DNA of 55,573 nt. It comes from an uncultured Burkholderiales bacterium. Its GTDB lineage: Bacteria; Pseudomonadota; Gammaproteobacteria; Burkholderiales; Burkholderiaceae_C. The stretch's first letter is position 1; each line of letters opens with the position of its first letter. Shown here piece after piece: positions 36,744-48,328 of the stretch. The stretch lies in the NCBI GenBank assembly GCA_903910745.1, contig CAIWAO010000074.1:1-55573 (forward strand), written 5' to 3'. The notes under the pieces were generated by a model. That model did not search any database, was not told the DNA's origin, and was given only the letters and a program-made list of their open reading frames with translations. The position numbers were made by a program, and so were the translations under genes.

Positions 36744-38339
36744 ATGATGTTTGTATTTAAAAAACCAACGCCTGGTGCGTTTAAAAAGGGTATCTTAGTG
36801 TTTGCGATCTTTGTTGCAATAGGAGTTGCAGTAGGGTTGTGGATTTATCGAGCTGAGGTGTTTGGGTTGGACACTTCTGCCAAGGCCACACCTGGTGTAG
36901 CTATGGGCGGGGGTGGCTGGGGAATGCGAGGGGGCCCAGGAGGCGCAGGCGGCAGAGTTCAGCCCGTTAGTGCTGGAGTTGTAAAGCAAATGGATATCCG
37001 CGTTATAGTGAACGCGCTTGGAAACATGTCTGCTTTGAACACAGCAACGGTCAGGGCTAAAGTGGACGCAGAGTTAAAAGCCATTCATTTCAAAGAGGGT
37101 CAAATTGTCAAAGCTGGACAGCTGCTCGTAGATCTTGACACTCAAAACTTGGACGCTCAAGTAACTCAGGCGCAAGGGCAATTCGACCGGGACAACGCGC
37201 AATATAAAAATGCTGTGATTGATTTACAGCGTTACAAAGAGCTTTTATCTAAGGACGCTATTGCGGTTCAACAAGTTGATACACAAGACGCGCTTGTCAG
37301 GCAACTTAAAGGCACTGTTCTTGCAGATCAAGGGACGCTTGATAATGCCCGCTTGCAACTCTCTTATGCCCACGTCGAAGCCCCAATTTCTGGAAGACTT
37401 GGGCTTAAGCAGGTTGAATTGGGCAGCTTGGTGAGGTCTGGGGACGTCAACGGTATTGTGAGTATTACTCAGTTTCAACCGATTGCTGCCGTGTTTGCCG
37501 TGCCTGAGAAGTATGTACCAACCATTCAAAAGAAACTTCATCAAAACGAGCCCTTGCCGGTCGAGGTTTGGGACGCGGAGATGTCAAAAATCCTGGGTAA
37601 AGGTAGAGTATCCCTTACGGATAATGCAATTGATGCAAGCACTGGGACCCTCAAGCTGAAGGCACTATTGGAGAACAAAGATGAGGCTTTGTTTCCTAAT
37701 CAATTTGCCAATATCAAATTGCAGTTAGATGTTTTAAAAAATGCAATAACAGTCCCAAGCGCAGCTATTCAAAGAGGTGCAGTGGGGACGTTTGTTTACG
37801 TGATCAATGAGGAAAGCAAGGTGAGCCCTCGCCCAGTTAAGTTGTTGGCGTTAGACGGGGACGCCCAAGCTGTTGAGGGTAACTTAATCCCGGGTGAGCG
37901 AGTGGTCTTGGACGGTGCTGATCGCCTGAGGGATCAAAGCAAGGTAGAAGTTGTTAAGACAACGGACGCTAAAGGACAAACCTTTATGGGTACTGCAGCA
38001 CCCACTAATCCAAATTCTGGCGATCAAAAAGCAAAGAGTCAGGGAAAGAGTGACTCACCGGCATCACCCTCAACTTTGCCCTCACCCAGTACCTCTGGCT
38101 CTAACGCCTCTAACGCCTCGGCTGTGGGAACGGCTAACACCAATCCACCTAATGCTAATGCAGTTGGTGCACCAGCAAATGAGGCCAATAATAACGGCGG
38201 CGAGGACGGTGGACGCCGTCGCTGGATGGAGCGACTACCCCCCGAAGTGGTTGAAAAAGTAAAAGCCATGAGTCCGGAGGAGCGTAAAGCATTTTTTCAA
38301 AAAATGCGTGAACGTCGCAGGCAAGAGCAAGGCGAGTAG
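36744..38339 (+). CDS. RND efflux periplasmic adaptor (MdtA/MuxA-like) with long C-terminal tail
   Basis: The product (531 residues) is a membrane-fusion protein. An N-terminal membrane anchor (about 13-32) is followed by a glycine-rich linker (about 48-70), a lipoyl-type segment RAKVDAELKAIHFKEGQIVKAGQLL, a coiled-coil hairpin (about 130-205) and SYAHVEAPISGRLGLKQVE. A beta-barrel with FAVPEKYVPTIQ and FPNQFANIKLQL follows. Usual adaptors have about 380-420 residues. Beyond about 415 this one has a tail rich in Pro, Ser, Asn and Ala, then a charged helix (RRRWMERLPPEVVEKV to the end). It heads an operon with two pumps and an outer-membrane factor. Confidence 0.92.
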   Translation: MMFVFKKPTPGAFKKGILVFAIFVAIGVAVGLWIYRAEVFGLDTSAKATPGVAMGGGGWGMRGGPGGAGGRVQPVSAGVVKQMDIRVIVNALGNMSALNTATVRAKVDAELKAIHFKEGQIVKAGQLLVDLDTQNLDAQVTQAQGQFDRDNAQYKNAVIDLQRYKELLSKDAIAVQQVDTQDALVRQLKGTVLADQGTLDNARLQLSYAHVEAPISGRLGLKQVELGSLVRSGDVNGIVSITQFQPIAAVFAVPEKYVPTIQKKLHQNEPLPVEVWDAEMSKILGKGRVSLTDNAIDASTGTLKLKALLENKDEALFPNQFANIKLQLDVLKNAITVPSAAIQRGAVGTFVYVINEESKVSPRPVKLLALDGDAQAVEGNLIPGERVVLDGADRLRDQSKVEVVKTTDAKGQTFMGTAAPTNPNSGDQKAKSQGKSDSPASPSTLPSPSTSGSNASNASAVGTANTNPPNANAVGAPANEANNNGGEDGGRRRWMERLPPEVVEKVKAMSPEERKAFFQKMRERRRQEQGE

Positions 38340-38363
38340 TTTGCATCAAACAAGTTTGCTTAC

Positions 38364-41300
38364 ATGAACCTATCTCGTCTTTTTATTCTTCGACCTGTTG
38401 CCACTTCGTTGTTGATGGTGGCCATATTTCTAGCTGGTCTGTTGGCCTTTCAGCTCCTCCCAGTAGCATCGCTTCCCCAGGTGGATTACCCAACCATTCA
38501 AGTGACAACGTTATATCCTGGCGCGAGTCCGCAGGTTATAACGTCCTCGATTACTGCCCCTCTTGAGCGCCAGCTTGGTCAAATGCCTGGACTTGATCAG
38601 ATGAGCTCAACTAGTTCGGGAGGGGCCTCCATTATTGTGCTCCGTTTCTCACTGAGCATGGGTTTGGATGTGGCTGAACAACAAGTGCAAGCTGCAATCA
38701 ATGCAAGTGCAAATTTACTGCCAACCGATTTACCCACACCTCCTGTTTACAGCAAAGTTAACCCCTCGGATGCACCCATTTTAACTTTTGCAGTAAGCTC
38801 TCCCTCCCTACCTATTACCCGTGTGCACGATATGGTTGAGAACCGAGTAGCACAAAAAATATCTCAAATATCAGGCGTTGGTTTGGTCAGCATTGCAGGG
38901 GGACGCAGACCTGCAGTTCGTGTTCAAGTCAATCCAACAGCTCTTGCAGCAGCGGGATTTTCAATGGAAGATGTGCGCACTGCAATTACAAATGCAAACG
39001 TTAATCTTGCAAAGGGAAGTATTGATGGGCCCCAAAGAGCATCATCCTTGGACGCCAATGATCAACTAAAAACAGCGGTAGAGTATGAGTCGATTGTGTT
39101 GGCTTATAAGAACGGGAACCCACTTAGATTGCGAGACGTTGCAACGCTTGTTGACTCTGCAGAAAATATCCGTCTCGCCGCCTGGGCAAACGATGTACCT
39201 GCTATTGTTTTGAATGTTCAAAGGCAGCCTGGTGCAAATGTAATCGAGACCTCGGAGAGAGTAAAAAACCTTCTCCCGCAACTGCGTGCATCCTTACCAG
39301 ATTCGTTAGACTTTGAGGTGATGACGGATCGCACGCTGACGATCAGCGCCTCAGTTAGAGACGTTCAGTTTGAACTGTTGTTGGCTATTGCTCTTGTTGT
39401 GCTTGTGATTTTTGTATTTCTGCGTACGTCAGCTGCGACGATCATTCCCGGCGTTGTAGTGCCGCTCTCGCTAGTGGGTACCTTTGGGGTGATGTATTTA
39501 TGGGGATTTTCAATCAACAATTTAACGTTGATGTCATTGACCATTGCAACAGGTTTCGTTGTGGATGATGCAATTGTGATGATTGAGAACATTGCACGCT
39601 ACATCGAGGATCATGACTGTACGCCATTAGAGGCGGCATTGAAGGGTTCAAAACAAATTGGTTTTACCATCATCTCCCTTACCTTTTCATTAATTGCTGT
39701 GCTCATTCCATTGCTCTTTATGGGAGATATCGTGGGACGTTTGTTTCATGAGTTCGCAATCACTTTGGCTGTGTCCATTTTGATTTCTGCTTTCATCTCA
39801 CTGACTTTGACTCCGATGATGTGTGCAAAATTGCTCTCTAAACATGTTGAACCCTTGGAGGGGCACTGGTCGCATAAAGTGGGATCGGCTATTCAAGATT
39901 TGATTGATCGATATGCAAAAGCGTTGACATGGGTACTTGAGCGTCCCGAGAAGACTTTGTGGATATTTTTGTCAACTGTGGTGTTAACTATTGGCTTTTA
40001 TGCCTGGATTCCCAAAGGATTTTTTCCACTTCAAGATACCGGTGTTATTCAAGGAATCACCGAGGCCACTCAGTCAACCTCTTTTGCCGCGATGGCATCC
40101 AAACAGCAGGCCCTAGCGAGGGAGATATTGACTGACCCAGCAGTCAAGAGTTTGACATCTTTTATTGGCGTGGACGGAGGCAACACAAGTCTAAACTCCG
40201 GACGCTACACAATCAATTTAGTCCCTAAAGAGGAGCGAGACGACTCGTTAGAGGAGATTTTAAAGCGGTTGGATAAGCTCAGTCAAAGAGTCAGCGGTAT
40301 GGCTCTTTATTTACAACCCGTTCAAGATCTCACGATTGAGGACCGGGTGGCCAGAACGCAGTATCGATTTTTAATGAATGGTCCAAGCGAAAAAGATTTG
40401 AGTGTTTGGTCAAAACAACTCATGGAGCGTTTAAAAAACAGACCCGAAGTGTCTCAAATTGCAACTGATCTGCAAGACCTCGGACTTCAAGCTTACTTGC
40501 AAATTGATAGAGACGCCGCAAGCCGTTTGGGCGTTTCAATGGTCTCAATAGATAATGTCTTATACGATGCGTTTGGACAGCGATTGGTCTCTACTATCTT
40601 TACACAGAGCAATCAATATAGAGTGATACTTGAGGTGGGTACAAATCAAGGTATAAATCAGTCAAACAATGAGTCTGTTGGTCCCTCTTTGATAGAAAAA
40701 TTATTTGTCCCCGGCCTTAACGCTCAGCAAATTCCCCTCTCCAGCATTGCAAAGGTGATCGAACGTCAAAGCGCTTTAAGTGTGATGCATGTGGGTCAAT
40801 TTCCAGCAGTTACTTTGTCTTTTGCTCCAAACAGAGGGTACGCACTGGGCGAGGCGGTCCAAGCGATCAGGGAAGAAACTGAAGAGCTAAGTAAAAACGG
40901 GATGCCTCAAAGCATTGAAACTCAGTTCCAAGGGGCTGCACTTGCATTTCAGAACTCACTTTTAAAAACTATCTACCTACTCTTGGCAGCAATTGTCACC
41001 ATGTATATTGTGTTGGGAGTTTTATATGAGAGTTATATTCATCCTGTCACGATTCTCTCCACACTGCCCTCTGCTGCTTTGGGAGCTTTAATTGCACTGA
41101 TGATAAGTGGACACGATTTAAATGTCATCGCAGTGATTGGGATTGTGCTCTTAATTGGCATAGTTAAGAAAAACGCAATCATGATGATTGATTTTGCTCT
41201 TGATGCACAGCGAGAGCAGGGGATGAGCGCGAAAGATGCTATTTATAGTGCCTGCTTGCTTCGTTTTAGACCCATCCTCATGACGACTCTTTGTGCCATG

Positions 41301-41486
41301 TTGGGTGCTTTGCCACTCATGTTGGGGACAGGTATGGGAAGTGAGCTTAGACATCCTTTGGGGATTACGATGGTGGGAGGATTGATACTTAGCCAATTGC
41401 TGACCCTTTTTACAACCCCAGTTATTTATTTGACATTTGTGAAGTGGACACAAAAAAGGACCGCAGTTAATGAACGGGTTTCTTGA
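38364..41486 (+). CDS. RND efflux inner-membrane pump (MdtB/MuxB-like)
   Basis: This 1040-residue transporter has the RND architecture: twelve hydrophobic spans and two large periplasmic loops. The N terminus [29 protein letters not shown] is typical. The proton-relay aspartates Asp401-Asp402 lie in [10 protein letters not shown], and the paired [15 protein letters not shown] motif occurs in the second half. With the following, distinct RND gene it matches the MdtBC/MuxBC heteromeric layout, where both pumps work in one tripartite complex. Substrates cannot be read from sequence. Its 3' end overlaps the next gene by 17 bases, indicating coupling. Confidence 0.94.
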   Translation: MNLSRLFILRPVATSLLMVAIFLAGLLAFQLLPVASLPQVDYPTIQVTTLYPGASPQVITSSITAPLERQLGQMPGLDQMSSTSSGGASIIVLRFSLSMGLDVAEQQVQAAINASANLLPTDLPTPPVYSKVNPSDAPILTFAVSSPSLPITRVHDMVENRVAQKISQISGVGLVSIAGGRRPAVRVQVNPTALAAAGFSMEDVRTAITNANVNLAKGSIDGPQRASSLDANDQLKTAVEYESIVLAYKNGNPLRLRDVATLVDSAENIRLAAWANDVPAIVLNVQRQPGANVIETSERVKNLLPQLRASLPDSLDFEVMTDRTLTISASVRDVQFELLLAIALVVLVIFVFLRTSAATIIPGVVVPLSLVGTFGVMYLWGFSINNLTLMSLTIATGFVVDDAIVMIENIARYIEDHDCTPLEAALKGSKQIGFTIISLTFSLIAVLIPLLFMGDIVGRLFHEFAITLAVSILISAFISLTLTPMMCAKLLSKHVEPLEGHWSHKVGSAIQDLIDRYAKALTWVLERPEKTLWIFLSTVVLTIGFYAWIPKGFFPLQDTGVIQGITEATQSTSFAAMASKQQALAREILTDPAVKSLTSFIGVDGGNTSLNSGRYTINLVPKEERDDSLEEILKRLDKLSQRVSGMALYLQPVQDLTIEDRVARTQYRFLMNGPSEKDLSVWSKQLMERLKNRPEVSQIATDLQDLGLQAYLQIDRDAASRLGVSMVSIDNVLYDAFGQRLVSTIFTQSNQYRVILEVGTNQGINQSNNESVGPSLIEKLFVPGLNAQQIPLSSIAKVIERQSALSVMHVGQFPAVTLSFAPNRGYALGEAVQAIREETEELSKNGMPQSIETQFQGAALAFQNSLLKTIYLLLAAIVTMYIVLGVLYESYIHPVTILSTLPSAALGALIALMISGHDLNVIAVIGIVLLIGIVKKNAIMMIDFALDAQREQGMSAKDAIYSACLLRFRPILMTTLCAMLGALPLMLGTGMGSELRHPLGITMVGGLILSQLLTLFTTPVIYLTFVKWTQKRTAVNERVS

Positions 41487-44400
41487 ATCTCACCTCAATT
41501 ACAACTGGACAGGCATATTTGTAGTGCGTCCTATTGCAACCACTTTGCTGTCGGTAGGTGTTGCATTAGCCGGTGTTTTGGCATATTTTAATTTGCCAGT
41601 TGCCTCCCTGCCTCAAGTGGACTTTCCAACCATCTCGGTTCAGGCCTCCCTACCAGGAGCAAGTCCAGAGACCATGGCCGCTACGGTTGCAACTCCGCTT
41701 GAAAGAAGTTTAGGGGCGATTGCCGGAGTTAACGAGATCACCTCTTCCTCTACTTTGGGAAACTCGCGGGTTACCCTACAGTTTGATTTGAACAGAAGTC
41801 TAGACGGCGCAGCGCGTGATGTCCAAGCTGCAATCAATGCAACTGCAAGTCTATTGCCAACTGGTCTGCCGAGCCTTCCGTCCTACAGGAAGGTAAATCC
41901 TGCAGAGGCTCCAATCTTGCTTTTGGCTCTCACCTCCAGCGTTCAGTCACCTGGACAAATGTATGATCTTGCCTCCACAGTACTTGCTCAAAGACTCTCC
42001 CAAGTACAAGGGGTAGGACAGGTCCAAATTGGAGGAGGAGCGCTACCTGCAGTGCGAATTGATATCAATCCCGATCGTCTAAGTGCGATGGGTATAGGCA
42101 TAGAGGACATCAAAAGCTCGGTGAACGCTGCCAATGGAAATAAGCCCAAGGGGGCGTTGGACGCCAGGGGAAGAAGTTGGCAAATAGAGGCCAATGACCA
42201 AGTGGGCTCTGCAGCTGAGTTTGCACCCATCATAGTCCATTACGCAAGCGATGGTCGAGCCGTTCGGTTGTCTGATGTGGCAAGCGTTAAAGATTCCGTT
42301 CAAGATCTTCGCAACTACGGAGTTTCAAATTCAAAGCCTGCAATCTTGTTAATTATTAACAAGGAGCCCGGTAGCAATGTAATTGAAACTGTAGACAGGG
42401 TAAGAGCCTTGATTCCTGTGCTAAAGGCATCTATGCCTGGTACGGTGGATTTGGACGTGGTCTCTGATAGAACACCGACCTTGAGAGCTTCGTTGTATGA
42501 GATTCAAAAGTCATTGTGTATTTCAATTGCGCTTGTGGTTTTGGTTGTAGGCCTTTTTCTAAAAAAATCCCGTGCCACAGCGATACCAAGCGTTGCTGTT
42601 CCTTTGTCCTTATTGGGGACAGTTGGAGTCATGTACTTGCTTGGATTTAGTCTTAATAACTTGACATTGATGGCGCTTACCATCGCAACCGGATTTGTTG
42701 TGGATGATGCAATCGTAGTGCTTGAGAATGTGACGCGCCACATGGAGCATGGTCGCTCGGCGATGCAAGCGGCAATAGAGGGCACTAAAGAAATCGGTTT
42801 TACGGTGATCTCTATCAGTCTATCTCTTGTCGCTGCATTTATCCCCATTCTTTTAATGGGCGGTGTACTTGGACGTTTATTCAGAGAGTTCGCAGTGGTT
42901 TTGTCGGTTGCAATTTTGATATCAATGGTGATCTCTCTCACCACAACCCCAATGATGTGTGCTGCGCTTTTAAAAGGTAGAGCGAAGAAATTTAAACCAG
43001 ATGCTTCGAACAGTTTTGAACAAAATGCCAATAGCAAAGAAGAACTTGAATATCAGGACAGCAATAACGCGTGGGCGAAGTTTAAGTTCAATTTAAAGTT
43101 TAAGGGCATCAACTTCTTGAGATTTTTTAAATGGGCCAAGTTTTATTCATATACGTTGAAATGGTCCCTTAGACATCAATGGGTGATTTGGATTGTTTTG
43201 ATTGCGACCATTGCTCTTAATATCAGTTTGTACAGGTCTATACCCAAAGGTTTTTTCCCCCAGCAAGATACAGGGCGAATCTTTGGATCGATAAGAGCTG
43301 ATCAGAGCAGTTCTTTTATGTCAATGCAAAAGCGCTTGGACGCCTTCATTGCAGTCGTTAGAGCCGATCCTGCGGTAGATAACGTGACTGGATTTACGGG
43401 GGGTGGGCAACGCAACTCTGCACAAATGTTTATTACTTTAAAGCCAAGATCGCAGCGAACAGACAGTGCTGACCAAGTAGTCGGAAGACTTCGGCAAAAG
43501 TTATCTAAAGAGGCTGGTGCAAGGCTTTTTTTAGTTCCTGCTCAAGACCTACGAATTGGCGCAAGGCAATCAAGCTCTCAGTACGAGTACACAATAAAAG
43601 CAGATGACTTGGCAAGTCTTAAGACTTGGGAGCCAAAGATCAGACGTGAATTCTCAAAACTAAAAGAATTAGAGGATATCAACACCGATTATGAGGACAG
43701 GGGTCTACAAACTTCAATTGTGATGGACAGGGATGCCGTTGCAAGGTACGGCTTAACAGTCAGAGGGGTTGATACGACGCTATCTGATGCTTACTCACAA
43801 AAACAGGTTGGCGTTATTTATAACCCTTTAAATCAATACAGAGTAGTTTTGGAGATCGATCCTCAATTCCTAGAGAGTGCGGAGTCCTTAAAGCACATTG
43901 AATTTGTCAATTCAAAAGGCAGTCTTATACCCTTTTCTACAGTTGCATCGACGCAGTTGACCAATACTGCGTTATCGGTCAGTCACGAAGGCGGCGTGCC
44001 CTCAGACTCCTTTAGCTTTAACCTTGCAGAGGGTGTATCCCTATCCCAGGCAAGTGATCAAATCAAAAATGCAATTGATCGCTTGCAAATTCCTGTGACT
44101 GTGAGGGGGAGTTTCTCAGGGGTTGCAAATGCTTTTCAAAGCTCATTAAGCTCTCAGCCTTTCCTTATTTTTGCTGCCCTCATTACACTTTACTTAGTAC
44201 TTGGTATTTTGTACGAGAGTTTGCTGCATCCCATCACCATTTTGTCCACTTTGCCCTCTGCTGGGGTGGGTGCATTGTTGGCTTTGATGGCATTTGATAC
44301 CGAGCTCTCGATCATTGCAATGATTGGAATTATTTTGTTGATCGGTATTGTTAAGAAAAATGCAATATTGATGATTGATTTTGCCTTGGTTCGCCAAAGA

Positions 44401-44688
44401 AACGGAATCTCTGCAGCCAAGGCAATTTACAAGGCGTCCAAGATCAGATCAAGACCCATCTTCATGACGACAATGGCGGCAATGCTCGGTGCGTTACCAC
44501 TTGCCTTTGCAAGTGGAGACGGAGACGAGATGCGCAAGCCCCTAGGCATTGCGGTGGTCGGTGGACTCGTTCTTAGCCAACTTTTGACGCTCTACACTAC
44601 GCCGATTGTCTTTCTTGCATTGGAGAGACTTCGCTCTAAGTTCCTCAAAAAAGGCTCATCCAGTGCACTTAAACCCATCCACCCTTAA
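41470..44688 (+). CDS. RND efflux inner-membrane pump (MdtC/MuxC-like)
   Basis: This 1072-residue RND transporter is the second pump subunit. The opening [43 protein letters not shown] is typical, the relay aspartates are Asp412-Asp413, and [15 protein letters not shown] is retained. Compared with its partner it has an insertion of about 30 residues, rich in Lys, Asn, Glu and Phe, in the cytoplasmic loop between the halves (about residues 505-555). It probably assembles with the preceding pump and adaptor. The gene for the outer-membrane factor starts 20 nt later. Confidence 0.94.
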   Translation: MNGFLESHLNYNWTGIFVVRPIATTLLSVGVALAGVLAYFNLPVASLPQVDFPTISVQASLPGASPETMAATVATPLERSLGAIAGVNEITSSSTLGNSRVTLQFDLNRSLDGAARDVQAAINATASLLPTGLPSLPSYRKVNPAEAPILLLALTSSVQSPGQMYDLASTVLAQRLSQVQGVGQVQIGGGALPAVRIDINPDRLSAMGIGIEDIKSSVNAANGNKPKGALDARGRSWQIEANDQVGSAAEFAPIIVHYASDGRAVRLSDVASVKDSVQDLRNYGVSNSKPAILLIINKEPGSNVIETVDRVRALIPVLKASMPGTVDLDVVSDRTPTLRASLYEIQKSLCISIALVVLVVGLFLKKSRATAIPSVAVPLSLLGTVGVMYLLGFSLNNLTLMALTIATGFVVDDAIVVLENVTRHMEHGRSAMQAAIEGTKEIGFTVISISLSLVAAFIPILLMGGVLGRLFREFAVVLSVAILISMVISLTTTPMMCAALLKGRAKKFKPDASNSFEQNANSKEELEYQDSNNAWAKFKFNLKFKGINFLRFFKWAKFYSYTLKWSLRHQWVIWIVLIATIALNISLYRSIPKGFFPQQDTGRIFGSIRADQSSSFMSMQKRLDAFIAVVRADPAVDNVTGFTGGGQRNSAQMFITLKPRSQRTDSADQVVGRLRQKLSKEAGARLFLVPAQDLRIGARQSSSQYEYTIKADDLASLKTWEPKIRREFSKLKELEDINTDYEDRGLQTSIVMDRDAVARYGLTVRGVDTTLSDAYSQKQVGVIYNPLNQYRVVLEIDPQFLESAESLKHIEFVNSKGSLIPFSTVASTQLTNTALSVSHEGGVPSDSFSFNLAEGVSLSQASDQIKNAIDRLQIPVTVRGSFSGVANAFQSSLSSQPFLIFAALITLYLVLGILYESLLHPITILSTLPSAGVGALLALMAFDTELSIIAMIGIILLIGIVKKNAILMIDFALVRQRNGISAAKAIYKASKIRSRPIFMTTMAAMLGALPLAFASGDGDEMRKPLGIAVVGGLVLSQLLTLYTTPIVFLALERLRSKFLKKGSSSALKPIHP

Positions 44689-44708
44689 TCACTCCAAAAC
44701 AAGAACGC

Positions 44709-46163
44709 GTGAGCAAAATGAAATATTTTTATAACCACTTTGTTCAATTTATGATTTTTGGGGTTGCCTCCATGTTGAGTGCCTGCGCGTGGCGAATGCC
44801 TGAGCACCCTATAGGTGTTCAATTAGAAGTGCCCAAAAAATTTGAAGAAAAAAACTTAAGTTCCAATGAACAAACACAAGTGAAGACTAATATCGGAGCC
44901 TTGTGGTGGGGTGTTCTCGAGGACCCTATTCTCAACGATCTTCAGGATCAGATAGCCAAAGAGAATCCAAATTTAATTTCACTTGCTGCAGTTGTTGAGC
45001 AGGCTAAGGCATCAGTTGCCCTAGCTCAAAATAATTTATGGCCTAATCTAAATGCAAATACAAATGTTGCACGCAGTCAAAGTTATCTAACTGCACCTTC
45101 AGGCACTTATATCAGTGAGTCTTTTCCCTTTACTTGGACGCCTGATATTTGGGGGGCGTTAGATGCGCAGATCATTGCGCTTAAAGCGCAACAAATGAGT
45201 AGCGAAGAGAATTTGAGTATGGCTAGACTTACTGCACAGGCTACCTTGATGCAGACTTACCTTACCATGCGAAATGTCGAGCGAGTGCAGGCCACCTTAT
45301 TTGCTGCTGAGAAAGCTTATGAAAAAGCTTTGGAGATTACCCAGTCTAGGTATAGCGCGGGTGTGGCGGCTTCGACGGATGTATCCCTAGCCAAGTTGCA
45401 ACTGAACACCACCAAAGCTCAGAGAATAGATTTGGGTATTCAGCGTGCGCAGTTGCTCCACGCTATTGCAACGTTGCTAGGTAAAACACCCTCATCCTTC
45501 AAGCTCGAGCCAACGGCCAAGTTAGGCTCACCCATTGCATTGCCAGATATTGTGCCTGGGGAGTTGCTAAAAAGAAGGCCAGATGTGAGGGCCGCCATGA
45601 GGAGCGTTGAATCTGCACAAGCAACACTTGGTGCTGCAAAGCTTGCTTTTTTTCCAACAGTAACTTTCTCCTCTAGTCTTGGGTATCGGAGCACCCAGTT
45701 ACCAGGGCTGATTGGTAACAATAATGCGTATTGGTCGCTAGGGCCCACACTATCTTTGCCAATTTTTGATGGGGGACAACGCCAAGCTAACAAAAGCAGT
45801 GCGATGGCAGTTTTAGACCAGGCAGTTGCAAATTACCGTCAAGTTGCATTGGCCGCATTTCAGGAGGTTGAGGATAATTTAGCAGCAACGTCCCTCCTTC
45901 AAGAGGAGGGCGGCGTACAAGTGCAGGCACTCCAGGCGGCGCAGAAAAACTTGGCAGCCACTCAGCAACAATACTTATCCGGCACCGTTGGTTATTTAAA
46001 CGTGATCACTGCTCAAACCAGTGAACTGCAGGCAAGGCGGGCGGTGATGGATATAGAAAATAGGAGGTGGCTTGCGATTACGCAGTTACTTAAAAATCTT
46101 GCGGGTGAGTGGGACGCAGCTCAAATTAAGCCTCGATCACTTAAGTCCTCAGAGAATCAGTAG
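44709..46163 (+). CDS. Outer-membrane efflux lipoprotein, NodT/OprM family
   Basis: The 484-residue product is a TolC-like outer-membrane factor. A signal peptide ends in the lipobox LSAC with Cys26 as the likely lipidated residue. The body shows WWGVLEDPILNDL, long helical repeats with LRRPDVR-like KRRPDVRAAMRSVESAQATLGAAKLAFFPTVTFSSSLGY, and the second-half repeat ending before ENRRWLAITQLLKNLAGEW. It would form the exit duct of the two-pump RND system. Start is GTG at 44709 or ATG at 44718; neither has a strong ribosome site. It converges on cca. Confidence 0.93.
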   Translation: MSKMKYFYNHFVQFMIFGVASMLSACAWRMPEHPIGVQLEVPKKFEEKNLSSNEQTQVKTNIGALWWGVLEDPILNDLQDQIAKENPNLISLAAVVEQAKASVALAQNNLWPNLNANTNVARSQSYLTAPSGTYISESFPFTWTPDIWGALDAQIIALKAQQMSSEENLSMARLTAQATLMQTYLTMRNVERVQATLFAAEKAYEKALEITQSRYSAGVAASTDVSLAKLQLNTTKAQRIDLGIQRAQLLHAIATLLGKTPSSFKLEPTAKLGSPIALPDIVPGELLKRRPDVRAAMRSVESAQATLGAAKLAFFPTVTFSSSLGYRSTQLPGLIGNNNAYWSLGPTLSLPIFDGGQRQANKSSAMAVLDQAVANYRQVALAAFQEVEDNLAATSLLQEEGGVQVQALQAAQKNLAATQQQYLSGTVGYLNVITAQTSELQARRAVMDIENRRWLAITQLLKNLAGEWDAAQIKPRSLKSSENQ

Positions 46164-46170
46164 TCTCTGA
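46149..46170 (+). terminator. Weak hairpin overlapping the stop of the efflux operon
   Basis: TCAGAGA (46149-46155) and TCTCTGA (46164-46170) form a perfect 7-bp stem spanning the stop codon, followed by TGTTTTAA. The T-run is short, so termination may be partial. Confidence 0.35.
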
Positions 46171-46215
46171 TGTTTTAACACTCTGAGAAATTATTCACGA
46201 TTTGGTTTAATTTTT

Positions 46216-47361
46216 TTAGAGTTTTTTCATTGCGGCTTCCAACGCTTTTAAGCGAGCCTGATCAATTGCTTCACCGATTTGAACGGCAACCAATCCTTGT
46301 TTTATCGCTTGAAGCGCAATTTCTTTATGATCTACGCTAAGGGCTACTTTTTGCATATGTTTGATGTGATGCGTGGATGTATCAAGCTTTTCTAAAACCA
46401 CTTTAGAGCCTTCTTTATCATGGGTTGGCAGGACAAGACAACGCGCACCCAGGAGTAATTCATCGAAACGATCGGGCCTTCTCAGGGCGTCGCAAACTTG
46501 GAGAAACGACAACAGCTCCTCACCCTTAAGCTGGATTGAATTACAAAGGGTTGTATAAGTTTTGGCCAATAAATCAGCCATTTCAATGCACTCTTTTGGA
46601 ACCCTAAGTGTCTGTGCAATTGGCCAAATGTAGTTGATGACAGCAAAACGAACCGCAAGCGAAGCACGCACTTCTTTAAAGCGATCGATTGAGGCTTTTA
46701 AAGCCTCTTGATGGCGTTCGTCTAGATATTTGGGCTCTATGTTTTTAAAGAGTTTTTGAAAAGCCCCGCAGCCTAAGAGTACAGTAAACATTCTATAAGG
46801 GCTTTCAGCCATCAAACCTTTTGATATTTCCTGCCAAACTCGTTCACTCACCAATGCATCCACCTCGCCTTCCTCGCACATTTGCTCTAAAAGTATCTGT
46901 GTTTCAGTTGCAATAGTGAACTCTGGAAAGCGTGCGGCAAATCTAGCCAATCTTAAGATGCGCACGGGATCTTCTTTGAAGGCTGGGGAGACGTGTCTGA
47001 AGATTTTGTTTTGAATATCGCTATTGCCGTCAAAGGGATCAATGAGTGTCCCGTGCTCGTCTTTTGCTATTGCGTTGATGGTGAGGTCACGGCGGACCAA
47101 GTCCTCTTCTAAGGTGATACTAGGGTCAGCATGAAAGACAAAGCCTTTGTAACCTCTTGCGGTTTTACGCTCTGTACGAGCGAGTGCATATTCTTCAGAG
47201 GTCTCAGGATGAAGGAAGACTGGAAAATCTTTACCAACGGGAGTAAAGCCCTGAAAGATGAGATCCTCAGGCGTAGCACCTACGACTACCCAGTCCTTAT
47301 CAGAGTCGCCAAGACCCATCAACTCATCTCTAACTGCGCCTCCAACAAGGTATGTTTTCAT
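46216..47361 (-). CDS. cca: CCA-adding tRNA nucleotidyltransferase
   Basis: The 381-residue enzyme adds or repairs the 3' CCA of tRNA. It begins with the nucleotidyltransferase signature MKTYLVGGAVRDELMGL and the metal-binding DSDKDWVVVGA, then ARTERKTARGYKGF. The RRDLTINAIA block and the EDPVRILRLARFAARF block (neck region) follow. Its length fits the short betaproteobacterial form; the C-terminal part shows no clear HD phosphohydrolase motif, unlike the 412-residue E. coli enzyme. An NDUFA9-like gene lies 32 nt upstream on the same strand and may be cotranscribed. Confidence 0.93.
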   Translation of the reverse strand: MKTYLVGGAVRDELMGLGDSDKDWVVVGATPEDLIFQGFTPVGKDFPVFLHPETSEEYALARTERKTARGYKGFVFHADPSITLEEDLVRRDLTINAIAKDEHGTLIDPFDGNSDIQNKIFRHVSPAFKEDPVRILRLARFAARFPEFTIATETQILLEQMCEEGEVDALVSERVWQEISKGLMAESPYRMFTVLLGCGAFQKLFKNIEPKYLDERHQEALKASIDRFKEVRASLAVRFAVINYIWPIAQTLRVPKECIEMADLLAKTYTTLCNSIQLKGEELLSFLQVCDALRRPDRFDELLLGARCLVLPTHDKEGSKVVLEKLDTSTHHIKHMQKVALSVDHKEIALQAIKQGLVAVQIGEAIDQARLKALEAAMKKL

Positions 47362-47393
47362 GAGTGATAAAAAACTTTTGGTTATTGAATGAC

Positions 47394-48317
47394 TTAACTT
47401 TTGGCCTGTCTAACTCCAAACACCGCGCTGAGTGTTTGGGGGTCAAGAATTCCGAGTTCTTTTAATCCAGGAAACTTGCCGGTGTGCACGTTAGGAACTC
47501 TCATTGATAAAAGATTGTCACGGCTCATCAAAGTTGGCCCGGGTAGTTTCTCCATCACAAGAGCTTGTAAATAAGAGCTAAAAGGGGGCAGCGCAAAAAT
47601 GGGTCGATTGTGATGGGAAACTTTACCTGCGAACTCAACCAGTTCTTTTAAACTAAGGACCTCAGGCCCAACCAGCTCAAAGGTTTTGTTGGCAGTTTGA
47701 GGGTGAAGCAATGCGTAAGCGACAGCATGGGCTACGTCCACAACCCAGACAGGTTGAAATGTGGCATCTGCGCAGGCCAGAGGTATGAATGGAAATGTTT
47801 TTTGAAGCTTTGCAAAAACGTTGATAAATTTATCATCTTCACCAAATAATACACTGGGGCGGAACAGTGTGAGGTTCAGTCCCTTTGTTTGAGCAATGCT
47901 GTGAAGCGCTTGCTCCCCCCTAGCCTTGGAGCGAAGGTACATTGAGGGTGCACTTTGCTCAGCGCCCAAGGCGCTGATATGGATCAGCCTTTTGATATTC
48001 ATCTCACTGCATGCGTTGGCAATAGTGGCGGGCAAGCGCTCATGGAGTTGTTCAAAGCCTTTTTCGGTGCCGTGAAGTATGGCAATGAGGTTGATCACGG
48101 CAGTATGACCTTTCATCGCTCTTTTGAGTACTTCAGGTTTAGAAGGGTCTCCCTCGATAACGTCTACGAAAGGTAAATATTTGACGCTTTTCGCTGGAGC
48201 GCGCCTGGTCATAACGGTCATCTTGATGCCCAATTCGTTGAGTCTTTCACAAATGTGACTGCCCAAAAATCCGGAGCCTCCCAAAATGAGTACTTTATGG
48301 GTGGTGGTTATATCCAT
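47394..48317 (-). CDS. NDUFA9-like atypical SDR (NAD(P)-binding protein)
   Basis: The 307-residue product is an extended/atypical SDR with the nucleotide loop VLILGGSGFLGSHICERL near its start, VDVIEGDPSKPE, AVINLIAILHG, HISALGAEQSAPSMYLRSKARGEQAL and LTLFRPSVLFGEDDKFIN. This pattern matches the complex I NDUFA9-related subfamily. The catalytic Tyr-x3-Lys is present as YLRSK. A role in respiratory complex assembly or quinone biosynthesis is often proposed but not proven. I prefer the ATG at 48317, 11 nt after the zwf stop, over a TTG at 48332 that would overlap it. Confidence 0.85.
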   Translation of the reverse strand: MDITTTHKVLILGGSGFLGSHICERLNELGIKMTVMTRRAPAKSVKYLPFVDVIEGDPSKPEVLKRAMKGHTAVINLIAILHGTEKGFEQLHERLPATIANACSEMNIKRLIHISALGAEQSAPSMYLRSKARGEQALHSIAQTKGLNLTLFRPSVLFGEDDKFINVFAKLQKTFPFIPLACADATFQPVWVVDVAHAVAYALLHPQTANKTFELVGPEVLSLKELVEFAGKVSHHNRPIFALPPFSSYLQALVMEKLPGPTLMSRDNLLSMRVPNVHTGKFPGLKELGILDPQTLSAVFGVRQAKS

Positions 48318-48328
48318 GGAAAAATCTT

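Noticed and set aside
42504-43037. 177-codon minus-strand ORF inside the second RND pump gene
   Set aside because: Similar shadow ORFs occur at the equivalent place in the first RND gene, which shows they follow from the codon pattern of the conserved transmembrane segment.
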